Assembly: GCA_964415605.1 (NCBI GenBank)
Contig: CAYQBA010000154.1
Location: 1 to 11,031 of the forward strand
Reading direction: 5' to 3'
DNA: 11,031 nucleotides
Source: UCB3 sp964415605
Lineage (GTDB): Bacteria > Chloroflexota > Anaerolineae > Epilineales > Epilineaceae
The translations under genes and the position numbers were made by a program. This document shows, piece after piece, positions 1 to 5,984 of the stretch. Every line of letters begins with the position of its first letter. Position 1 is the stretch's first letter. The notes under the pieces were generated by a model. It saw only the letters and a list, made by a program, of their open reading frames with translations. It was not told the DNA's origin and did not search any database.

Positions 1-510
1 GTCATGGCCCAACACCCCCTGCCGCGGCGGCGCGCCGGTGGGCCGCGCCATGGGCGCGCGCGTCAGGGGGGCGCGCTGGACGACCGGGAGCGCCGGTGCG
101 CCGATCGGGAGGGCCTTGACGGGCCCGGTCATGGCCGGGCGGGAGGGAGTCGCGCCGGCCGCGGCCGTGGGAGTGGCCACGGCCGCGCGTGCCGCCGTGC
201 CCGCGCCCATGGCCGCCGGGTCTTCCGACGGGGGCTCTGGCCAAGGTCCCGTCCCGGCCGACGGCATGCGCAGCACGAGGGCCGGCGGCGCGGGGCTTGC
301 CAGGGGCGCCCGCGGGCCGGGGGCGCCGGCGACCGGCAAGGGCGCGCGCGGGGCTACGAGCCCCACGGCCTGGCGCTGGACCAGGGGCGCGTGCCGCGTC
401 CGCAGGCCAAGCGGCGCGTGGCGTATCGTCCCCAGCCGGGGTTGACGCGACCCGTTGTCGGGCAGCGCGCTGCCTTCGTCGTCCAATCCGCCTCCAATGT
501 CGATTTGCAC
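1..510 (-). CDS. Pro/Ala-rich protein of unknown function, N-terminal part (runs off left edge)
   Basis: This open frame lies directly downstream of tube protein 2 and continues past the window edge without a stop; 170 codons are visible. It is in the same frame as the tube 2 stop codon, and its third codon positions are almost all G or C, as in the neighbouring real genes. The product starts VQIDIGGGLDDEGS and then becomes a low-complexity Pro/Ala/Arg region. The motif VQR occurs twice (residues 44-46 and 144-146); similar QR motifs occur in the DUF4157 protein of this locus. There is no ATG near the start. I chose GTG at 510, which follows GGGGA by 4 bases; a TTG at 486, preceded by GGAGG with 4 bases between, is an alternative. 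By position it could be the Pro-rich protein or the N-terminal linker of a LysM/baseplate component that often follows the tube genes in eCIS loci. No domain is recognisable. Confidence 0.55.
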   Translation of the reverse strand, partial: MQIDIGGGLDDEGSALPDNGSRQPRLGTIRHAPLGLRTRHAPLVQRQAVGLVAPRAPLPVAGAPGPRAPLASPAPPALVLRMPSAGTGPWPEPPSEDPAAMGAGTAARAAVATPTAAAGATPSRPAMTGPVKALPIGAPALPVVQRAPLTRAPMARPTGAPPRQGVLGHD

Positions 511-567
511 GTCGTCCCCGCGGCCGCCACCAGGTGCCGTCGGGTGGTCAGTCGATCGCGCCCGGCG

Positions 568-1020
568 TCACTTGCCCAACGTCAGCGCCTCGAACGCCAG
601 CTCCAGCGTCTCGATGGCGACGCTGCTGTCGGACGCCTTGAGCTGCGGCCCGGTCCACTTCACCGGGAAGGCGCCCTCCACGTCCAGGCGCCACACGGCC
701 TGCTTGCCGGCGTTGTCATACATCTTGATCGTGAGCGACTGCTTGACCTTCTTGAGATCACCGGTGGCAACCTTCAAGTACCACTCGATCAAGTCGTGGG
801 CCTCGGTCATCCCCCGCTTGAGCGTGATCCGCCCCGCCTTGACGCGGCCGGGCAGCAGGTGCACGCCGGCGTTGAACCCGCCTTCCTTCTGCTCGTGCAC
901 GTCCACCTCGAGGTTGGGCAGCGTGCACTCGCTGAATACGGCCTTGTCCTTGCCGTCGATCTCCACCACGAAGCGGAAGCCCGTGATGGGGTCCGGCGGC
1001 CGCGGGCTGGATCCGCTCAT
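568..1020 (-). CDS. eCIS/phage tail tube protein 2 (T4 gp19-like)
   Basis: The 150-residue product is a contractile-tail tube protein of the gp19 / Afp1-Afp5 / Pvc1-Pvc5 family, which has a usual length of about 145-150. Such proteins stack as hexamer rings to form the rigid inner tube that the sheath drives into the target. Family features visible are the N-terminal PDPITGFRFVVEIDG strand, the central RGMTEAHDLIEWYLKV segment (about residues 70-85) and the C-terminal VWRLDVEGAFPVKW to ETLELAFEAL strands. It is clearly related to, but quite diverged from, tube protein 1 at 1985-2434. Many eCIS encode such a second, minor tube subunit that joins the main tube to the baseplate hub; that role is inferred from family and position. 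The start ATG at 1020 overlaps the upstream gene's stop (ATGA) and has GGGAG eight bases before it. Confidence 0.92.
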   Translation of the reverse strand: MSGSSPRPPDPITGFRFVVEIDGKDKAVFSECTLPNLEVDVHEQKEGGFNAGVHLLPGRVKAGRITLKRGMTEAHDLIEWYLKVATGDLKKVKQSLTIKMYDNAGKQAVWRLDVEGAFPVKWTGPQLKASDSSVAIETLELAFEALTLGK

Positions 1021-1349
1021 GCGCGGCGCTCCCGCCAGTGCTGGCCGCCGCGCTCGCGCGCCACGCGCAAGTCGCGCCGCAGCCAGGTCATGACCCGTTC
1101 GGCGATCGCCTCCGGCGCGGGCCCCGCCGGGCCCCGCGCGACCGCGTCCTCCGCCGGGCGCGCCGGCGCCGGGCCAGGGGCTGCTTCGGCCGAACGCATG
1201 ACCGGGGCGACCGTGGTCGGCGGCGGTGCCGCCGTCGGGTCCATCGACCACGCCGTCACGGCATCCCCTGGCTGGGCCGCGGCGCCCTGTGGGCGGGCGC
1301 GGCGGCGGCCGGGGCGGGCCAGCGGCAGGTCGGCTTCGTGTTGGACCAT
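1017..1349 (-). CDS. small hypothetical eCIS protein between DUF6760 and tube 2
   Basis: This 110-residue product has no family I recognise. About residues 1-75 are Pro/Ala-rich and probably disordered. The last 30 or so look helical and strongly basic (EAIAERVMTWLRRDLRVARERGGQHWRERRA is split here only for description: residues 80-110). It starts four bases after the DUF6760 stop with a strong ribosome binding site, GGAGGAG seven bases before the ATG at 1349, and its stop overlaps the tube 2 start. That tight packing supports a real gene. Short proteins with a disordered front and a helical end are common at this place in related eCIS loci, where a role as an assembly chaperone or tube/baseplate adaptor can be guessed but is not shown. 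Confidence 0.72.
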   Translation of the reverse strand: MVQHEADLPLARPGRRRARPQGAAAQPGDAVTAWSMDPTAAPPPTTVAPVMRSAEAAPGPAPARPAEDAVARGPAGPAPEAIAERVMTWLRRDLRVARERGGQHWRERRA

Positions 1350-1353
1350 CCGG

Positions 1354-1521
1354 TCACTCCTCCGTCAATGCGTTGAGCCGCGTGTTGATGGCCCCGATCT
1401 CCTTCACCCAGCGCCGCCGCTCGTGGTGGTCCAGGCGCAGGAGCGTGTCGCGCGACCAATGAAAGTGGTAGGCGACGTAGGCCATCTCCTCGTACAGCCG
1501 GTCTCGCGGGTAGGCGATCAT
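1354..1521 (-). CDS. DUF6760 family protein (small eCIS component)
   Basis: The 55-residue product matches the DUF6760 pattern closely. It begins with IAYPRDRLYEEMAYVAYHFHW (residues 2-22), followed by SRDTLLRLDHHERRRWVKEI, and ends in a short polar tail. This tiny all-helical family is encoded almost only in eCIS loci, between the tail-assembly protein and the second tube gene, exactly as here. Its biochemical role is unknown. By analogy with the small protein following the assembly chaperone in long-tailed phages, a tail-assembly helper is possible. The ATG at 1521 overlaps the upstream stop as ATGA, so translation is probably coupled. Confidence 0.88.
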   Translation of the reverse strand: MIAYPRDRLYEEMAYVAYHFHWSRDTLLRLDHHERRRWVKEIGAINTRLNALTEE

Positions 1522-1949
1522 TCCCCCAACGGCGGCACCTCCCAGGCGAACGCGTGGTGGCACTCGGGGCATTCCACGTCGACGCTGGACTTGCCCGGCT
1601 CGTTGATGCGCCGGTAGAGGTCCTGCAGGTACGCAAAGTCCGCCGAGAAGAGGCCTTCCACTAGCCCGGGGTTGACGTCGCTCACCGTGCCCAGGCGGGT
1701 GATGACCCGGGCGAGCAGGATGATGGTGAGGTAGTCCGGGTTGTTGCGCACGCGCGGGTCGCGCAGCGGGGCGATCTCGTCGATGGCCGTCGCCAGCCGC
1801 ATGGTCCCGCTGCGATGCCGCGTGCCCGCGCTGTCCACGTAGCCCTTGGGCAGCGTGAACGGGTACTCGGTCTGCAGCAAGTCGTCGGTCTTGGGCGTCG
1901 GCTTGGCGCCCGCCGGGCGGGGGCGGCGGGGCGTGTCGGGTGTCTCCAT
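1518..1949 (-). CDS. phage tail assembly protein with CxxC-HH end
   Basis: The 143-residue product resembles the 'phage tail assembly protein' found in eCIS of high-GC bacteria. The typical core runs from LLQTEYPFTLPKGYVD (about 24-39) through GTMRLATAIDEIAPLRDPRV (48-67) and YLTIILLARVITRLG (73-87) to LQDLYRRINE (108-117). By family it is thought to help tube or sheath subunits assemble and is not expected to be a major part of the particle. The C-terminus holds CPECHH (C127, C130, H131, H132), which could bind a metal ion. The first 20 residues are a Pro/Arg/Lys-rich tail. The gene sits 35 bases after tube 1. The ribosome binding site before the ATG at 1949 is weak, and its stop overlaps the DUF6760 start. 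Confidence 0.82.
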   Translation of the reverse strand: METPDTPRRPRPAGAKPTPKTDDLLQTEYPFTLPKGYVDSAGTRHRSGTMRLATAIDEIAPLRDPRVRNNPDYLTIILLARVITRLGTVSDVNPGLVEGLFSADFAYLQDLYRRINEPGKSSVDVECPECHHAFAWEVPPLGE

Positions 1950-1984
1950 GGGTCACCGATTTCCGTGCTGGGCCGGCGCCGCGG

Positions 1985-2434
1985 TCACTTGGCGCGTTCC
2001 ATGCGCTCCACGGCCAGCACCACGGTCTCGTTGACGATGTCGTTGGCGTCGGCCTTGAGCCCCTGGATGTCGATCTTGACCGGCCACGCGCCCTCGAAGT
2101 TCCAGCGCGCCACCTCGGACATGGACTGGTTGAACACGACCACCGAACCCGTCTTGCGGGCGCCTTCGATGTCGCCCTTCAGGACCTTGTCCATCCACTC
2201 CTTCAGGTCGGTGCTGCCGTCGAAGCCGCGCGACAGCTCGATGTTGGGCTGCGGCTTCTGGCGGCCGGGCATCTGGATGAGCGTCTCGCGCCCCTTGGCG
2301 TCGACGCTCTTGTGAGTGATCAGCTCGAACTCGGTGGTGAGTCCCTTGGCTTCCTTGAACAAGCCCTTGAGCTCGCCGCCGAACTCCAGCCCGAACATGA
2401 ATCCGACGACCGGATCGGTCCTACCGTTGGCCAT
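1985..2434 (-). CDS. eCIS/phage tail tube protein 1 (T4 gp19-like, main inner tube)
   Basis: The 149-residue product is a contractile tail tube protein of the Pvc1/Afp1/gp19 family, at full family length. Diagnostic stretches are MANGRTDPVVGFMFGLEF at the start, the IELSRGFDGSTDLKEWMDKV segment (about 65-84), and the closing strands RWNFEGAWPVKIDIQGL and ETVVLAVERMERAK. Lying directly behind the sheath gene, it is most likely the major subunit of the inner tube that carries the payload and is propelled by sheath contraction. The ATG at 2434 has AGGAG nine bases upstream. Only 58 bases separate it from the sheath gene. Confidence 0.95.
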   Translation of the reverse strand: MANGRTDPVVGFMFGLEFGGELKGLFKEAKGLTTEFELITHKSVDAKGRETLIQMPGRQKPQPNIELSRGFDGSTDLKEWMDKVLKGDIEGARKTGSVVVFNQSMSEVARWNFEGAWPVKIDIQGLKADANDIVNETVVLAVERMERAK

Positions 2435-2492
2435 GGTTGTGTGCTCCTGGATCAGTCATGGTGTTGGAACGTGCGCGGGTCCCGCCGCCGGC

Positions 2493-4070
2493 TCAGGCCT
2501 CGGCGTTGGGCCCGGCCCACTGCGTGAACGTGATGACGACGAACTCGGCGGGCTTGGTGGGCGCCATGCCGATCTCGATGTTCAGGATGCCGAGGTCGCG
2601 CGACTCGCGTGGGTTGTTCTCCTCGTCAACCTTGACGTAGAAGGCCTCCTCTGGCGTCCGCCCGAACAGCGCGCCGCTGCGCCAAACGCCGCGGAGGAAC
2701 GCCCGCAGGTCGCGCGCCACCCGTGCCCAGAGGTCCTGGTTGTTGGGCTCGAAGACCACCCACTGCGTACCGGCCTCGATGGAGGCTTCGACGTAGTTGA
2801 ACAGGCGGCGGACGTTGATGTAGCGCCAGGCGGGATCCGAGGAGAGGGTCCGGCCGCCCCACACCCGGATGCCGCGCCCGGGGAATGATCGGATGCAGTT
2901 GACACCCTTGGGGTTCAGGCCTTCTTGCTCGCCCTTCGTCACGTTGACTGGGAGCCCGACGGCACCCCTGACGACCTCGTTGGCGGGCGCCTTGTGGACG
3001 CCGCGCTCGCCGTCGACGCGGGCATAGAGGCCAGCCATGTGGCCGCACGGCGGCACGAGGCGGTTCTTGCCGTTCGAACCGGACTGATCGGCCACCTCGA
3101 TCCACGGGTAGTAGAGCGCGCCGAACTTCGAGTCGAAGCCGGCCTCGTCGTATCGCCAGGTTTCGACCTTCTGGGGAGGCATCGGGCTGGCGGGCGGCGA
3201 AGGTGCGTCGAGCACGGCGAAGCGATACTTCATGCTCTCACAGTGGTTGAGCACGGCCGTCTGGATGGCCTTGACGCCGGCCAGGTCGATGTCACCGACC
3301 TGATAGGCCATCATCAAGTCCGGAACGGCCACCATGGTCACGTCGTCAAGTGCCCTCAAGCCGTCGATCCCCGTGCGCTCGGTCACATCGCCCAGCATCA
3401 GCGTCTTGGCTTCGGGCAGGGCCTTGCTCGATCCCCCCGCCAGCTTGGCCTCGCCCGCCGTCGGGCGTCGTTCGACCAGTGATCCGCTGGGCTTCTCCAT
3501 GGTGATCGTCACGAGCTTCGATGCCTGGGTGGCCACTTGAACCGTTTCGGCACTCACCCGCGGGTAGTTCTCGACCACGTCGTCGTGCGAGATCTTGAGG
3601 TCGAACAACCCTGCATCCTGTGGCTCGGCACCAGCGTCGGCCGGTTCCGGCGGCACGTGGGCGATGGCGATCCTGACATCGTTGCCTCGCGATCCACGCT
3701 CCTTCGCCTCGATTCTGAAGACCGGCTGCTTGTTGGCTCCAGGAATCCTGAGCGATGCGGCCGTCTGTGACGATGACTCCGTCACATGTACGCTCACCAC
3801 GTAGCAGCGCGAGCCGCCGTTCAGAAAGTAACCGTGGACCGCGTCCGGGAGATAGGCGTCCTGTGTGAAGCCTCCGAACTGATCGACGAACTGCGACCAG
3901 TTGGTGATCAGCTGTGGTTTGTTGAGCAAGTCGTTCGAACCTTCCGTCTTGCCCGCGCGCTTGGTGAACCCCACGAACGCCGCGACCGCCGTCGCCACGC
4001 CGCTGATCGGGCGCGGGCCGCGGTCCACCTCCTCGATGTAGACGCCGGGGGATTGATAGCTTGTGGCCAT
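2493..4070 (-). CDS. contractile tail sheath protein (eCIS sheath)
   Basis: The 525-residue product is a contractile sheath subunit of the phage/Pvc2/Afp2-4 family. The sheath is assembled in a stretched state around the tube and contracts to drive the spike through an envelope. The N-terminal signature SPGVYIEEVDRGPRPISGV (residues 7-25) supplies the arm that links neighbouring subunits. A variable domain follows (about 95-230). The conserved C-terminal sheath domain covers about 365-520 and contains GVNCIRSFPGRGIRVWGGRT, YINVRRLFNYVEASIE and QWVVFEPNNQDLW. Length is in the usual range for a full sheath. Only one sheath gene lies in the window, whereas PVC and Afp clusters carry two or three. 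AAGGAG eight bases before the ATG at 4070 fixes the start. Confidence 0.97.
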   Translation of the reverse strand: MATSYQSPGVYIEEVDRGPRPISGVATAVAAFVGFTKRAGKTEGSNDLLNKPQLITNWSQFVDQFGGFTQDAYLPDAVHGYFLNGGSRCYVVSVHVTESSSQTAASLRIPGANKQPVFRIEAKERGSRGNDVRIAIAHVPPEPADAGAEPQDAGLFDLKISHDDVVENYPRVSAETVQVATQASKLVTITMEKPSGSLVERRPTAGEAKLAGGSSKALPEAKTLMLGDVTERTGIDGLRALDDVTMVAVPDLMMAYQVGDIDLAGVKAIQTAVLNHCESMKYRFAVLDAPSPPASPMPPQKVETWRYDEAGFDSKFGALYYPWIEVADQSGSNGKNRLVPPCGHMAGLYARVDGERGVHKAPANEVVRGAVGLPVNVTKGEQEGLNPKGVNCIRSFPGRGIRVWGGRTLSSDPAWRYINVRRLFNYVEASIEAGTQWVVFEPNNQDLWARVARDLRAFLRGVWRSGALFGRTPEEAFYVKVDEENNPRESRDLGILNIEIGMAPTKPAEFVVITFTQWAGPNAEA

Positions 4071-4221
4071 GGATCATGCTCCTTGTGTGTCAACACGAAC
4101 GGCTTATGGTCGAACCGGGGGGCAGTCCCCGCCCGGCGTCGTCGGAACACGCAGTATGGGCGTCCTCGCTCGTTCCAGGTATCGGAATAATGCCGACCTC
4201 CTCGCTCCCCGCCGCGGGGCA
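4071..4221. other. 151-base spacer between DUF4255 and sheath genes
   Basis: This is the longest gene-free break inside the eCIS operon apart from the assembly gaps. It holds the sheath ribosome binding site. Just after the DUF4255 stop there is a short GC-rich hairpin candidate (CCCCG, 3-base loop, CGGGG on the minus strand), and further on GGGG-ACTG-CCCC. Neither is followed by a T run, so a Rho-independent terminator is not supported. An internal promoter for the sheath and tube genes, which need high expression, would fit here, but no convincing -35/-10 pair is visible. Confidence 0.4.
4079..4084 (-). promoter_or_regulatory. ribosome binding site of the sheath gene
   Basis: AAGGAG on the minus strand, eight bases before the ATG at 4070, is one of the stronger Shine-Dalgarno sites in the locus. 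It suits the gene expected to make one of the most abundant subunits. Confidence 0.7.
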
Positions 4222-4995
4222 TCACAGCTCGATGTCCACCGCCTCTACCGGGCCCTGCTCCGTCACCACCACCACCCGTCGCGCGGGCGGGAAGTCCGGG
4301 ACTTCGATGATCAACGTGTACGTGCCGGGGACCAGGCCGCCGATCTTGAAGCGGCCCTCGGCGTCCACCTTGAAGCGCTCACCGCGTTCCGCCAGCGTCA
4401 CCCACTCGCCCTCCGGCACCGGCTTCGCCGCGTGGCTGGAGCGGATGGTTCCGCCGATCTGCCACGAACGGTCCGCCGTCTCCGGCGCGTCCAGCCGCTT
4501 GCGCTCCCGCGGCTCCGACGCCTGCCCCAGCGCGACCGCCCGCGCCCGGACCACCGGCCCCGTCTCGACTTCGTTCGGGTCGAACGCCAGCGTCGCCACC
4601 AGGCTGATCGCCGGGCGGATCTCGTTGTCCAGCGCGCTCCACAGGTCCGACGGGCTCTTCAGCGTGTCCGGCTGCGCCACCTTCAGCGGGATCGGCATCG
4701 GCTGCTCCCGCAGCCCCTCCGGCAGCCGGTCGCGCTCGAACCGCGCGTTCGGCAGCTCCGGGTGCCGCAGCAGCGCCATCAAGGCCCGCGACAGCAGCCG
4801 GTGCTCGTCGTCCGGCTCCGCCGACCATGCCGTGACGATGTACTGCAGGTCCATCCGCCGCGGCGCGAACTCCCGCCGGTACTGCCCGTTGCCCCGCTCG
4901 GTGTTCACCGCCCCCCACTGGCGCAAGGTGTTGTTCTCGCGCACGTCGTAGAGGAACACGTTCAGCGTCGGCCTGTTCACGCGCGCCGACCACTC
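4222..4995 (-). CDS. DUF4255 (Pvc16-like) tail terminator/cap protein, N-terminus lost in gap
   Basis: The visible 257 residues contain the DUF4255 core, starting EWSARVNRPTLNVFLYDVREN and continuing with QWGAVNTERGNGQYRREFAP, LQYIVTAWSAEPDDEHRLLSRAL and an LWSALDNEIRPAISLVATLAFDP block (about residues 118-140 of the visible part). Proteins of this family (Pvc16/Afp16-like) cap the tube and sheath and help set tail length. From about residue 178 a second domain follows (GGTIRSS to EAVDIEL) that looks like a carboxypeptidase-regulatory-like beta-sandwich, with the typical GRFKIGGLVPGTYTLIIE turn. Family members usually have some 30-40 residues before the EWSAR point, so the start and a short N-terminal piece lie in the adjoining run of Ns. 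The gene probably follows the PAAR gene directly. Confidence 0.9.
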   Translation of the reverse strand, partial: EWSARVNRPTLNVFLYDVRENNTLRQWGAVNTERGNGQYRREFAPRRMDLQYIVTAWSAEPDDEHRLLSRALMALLRHPELPNARFERDRLPEGLREQPMPIPLKVAQPDTLKSPSDLWSALDNEIRPAISLVATLAFDPNEVETGPVVRARAVALGQASEPRERKRLDAPETADRSWQIGGTIRSSHAAKPVPEGEWVTLAERGERFKVDAEGRFKIGGLVPGTYTLIIEVPDFPPARRVVVVTEQGPVEAVDIEL

Positions 4996-5095
4996 NNNNN
5001 NNNNNNNNNNNNNNNNNNNNNNNNNNNNNNNNNNNNNNNNNNNNNNNNNNNNNNNNNNNNNNNNNNNNNNNNNNNNNNNNNNNNNNNNNNNNNNN
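4996..5095. other. assembly gap of 100 N (true gap)
   Basis: The run is exactly 100 N, the customary placeholder for unknown distance. The sequences on its two sides do not overlap, unlike the second gap. It removes the end of the PAAR gene and the start of the DUF4255 gene. From usual family lengths (PAAR about 95-100 residues, DUF4255 N-terminus about 30-40) the least missing sequence would be about 230-260 bases. A further small gene between them cannot be excluded. Confidence 0.95.
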
Positions 5096-5256
5096 GGTCC
5101 CCCCACGTGGGGCTTCATCCCGTCCCACATCGGGCACACGTGCATGTCCCCCACCCGCGCCGCGGGTGCGCCCCCGATCATCACTGTCGGGCAACCGACC
5201 GTGATCGAGCCGCCGTGGGCCGTCGAGTCCCCCAGGCGCGCCGCGGGCTTGCTCAT
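5096..5256 (-). CDS. PAAR-domain spike tip protein, C-terminus lost in gap
   Basis: The first 53 residues are those of a PAAR-repeat protein: MSKPAARLGDSTAHGG, then the repeat ITVGCPTVMIGGAPAARVGD and the zinc-site region MHVCPMWDGMKPH. In the family, His and Cys residues of this kind bind a zinc ion at the tip of a small cone that sharpens the VgrG-like spike and can carry effectors. The visible part is about half of a single-domain PAAR protein; whether a C-terminal extension or toxin follows is hidden by the gap. The ATG at 5256 overlaps the DUF4157 stop (ATGA), so the two genes are translationally coupled. Confidence 0.9.
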
Positions 5257-5933
5257 GCCGGCGTCATCTCCTCTTCTTCCTCGTCCTCGAGCTGCGCCTG
5301 GATCTCCTCCTCCTCGGGCGCCGCCTCGCGCTGGAGCGTGGCCGGCGGCGCGCCGCCGCCCGCCGATGCCGGCGCGGCCATCACCGCGTCCGCCACGGCG
5401 TCGGCCTCCACTTCGAACGCGTCCCCCGGAGGGTTCACCGTCATGGCCCCTGCCCCGCCGCCCACCCGGCCGGCGCGCTGCTGCGATACGTGCGCCAGCT
5501 CGTGCGCGATCAGCCGCTGCCCGTCCGACCCGTGCGGCTCGTAGGCGCCCGCGCGGAAGAACACGTCGTTGCCCGTCGTGAACGCCCGGGCCCCGAGCGA
5601 CCGGTTCAGCGCGTCGGACTCCGCCGACGCGTGCACGCCGACGTCGCCGAAATCCTCGCCCAGCGCGTCGGCCATCCGCGCCTGGATCGCGCCGTCGAGC
5701 TTCTGGCCGCCCCCTCGCGCCCGGTCGATGCGCGCGGCGACGTCGTCGTCCACCACCGCCGGGCCCTCCACGGCGCGCTGCGCGACCCAGCGCTGGACCA
5801 CCCCGTTGCCGACGGCGCGCTGCAGCCGCAGCACCCCCGCCTCCGGGCCAGCCACCGCCGCGTCGCGCACCCGCTCCGCCCGTGCCCGGGCCTTGGCCTT
5901 CGCGTCCTCCCGTTCCACCCGTTCGTGCGTCAT
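5253..5933 (-). CDS. DUF4157 'eCIS core domain' protein with HELAH metallopeptidase-like motif
   Basis: The 226-residue product carries the DUF4157 (eCIS core) domain at about 76-155: LDGAIQARMADALGEDFGDVGVHA, an ALNRSLGARAFTTGNDVFFRAG block and LIAHELAHVSQQ. HELAH (144-148) is an HExxH zinc motif, and E174 or E176 in AFEVEADAVADAV could be the third ligand, so the peptidase-like site looks intact. DUF4157 is strongly linked to eCIS loci, but its role as structural factor, protease or cargo is not settled. The N-terminus is highly charged and contains LQRAVGNGVVQRW (37-49), a motif common ahead of DUF4157. The C-terminus is very acidic (207-222). I chose the ATG at 5933 over the in-frame ATG at 5966 because GGAAAGGGG lies seven bases before it. 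Confidence 0.9.
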   Translation of the reverse strand: MTHERVEREDAKAKARARAERVRDAAVAGPEAGVLRLQRAVGNGVVQRWVAQRAVEGPAVVDDDVAARIDRARGGGQKLDGAIQARMADALGEDFGDVGVHASAESDALNRSLGARAFTTGNDVFFRAGAYEPHGSDGQRLIAHELAHVSQQRAGRVGGGAGAMTVNPPGDAFEVEADAVADAVMAAPASAGGGAPPATLQREAAPEEEEIQAQLEDEEEEEMTPA

Positions 5934-5940
5934 GTCCCAT

Positions 5941-5949
5941 CCCCTTTCC
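5941..5949 (-). promoter_or_regulatory. ribosome binding site deciding the DUF4157 start
   Basis: GGAAAGGGG on the minus strand ends seven bases before the ATG at 5933. It lies inside the longer in-frame alternative that begins at 5966, which has no comparable site, and therefore favours the shorter protein. Confidence 0.6.
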
Positions 5950-5984
5950 AGCCCCCGCGCCCACACGCGGGGCCAAGCCGACCG

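Noticed and set aside
4..1617. Long plus-strand open frame over the tube 2 region
   Set aside because: It runs antisense to the recognisable tube, DUF6760 and tail-assembly genes, and its product is low-complexity and Arg-rich.
4071..4100. TTGACA on the minus strand just before the sheath gene as a promoter -35
   Set aside because: A -10 at the right distance would fall on the sheath start codon, after the ribosome binding site, so it cannot drive this gene.
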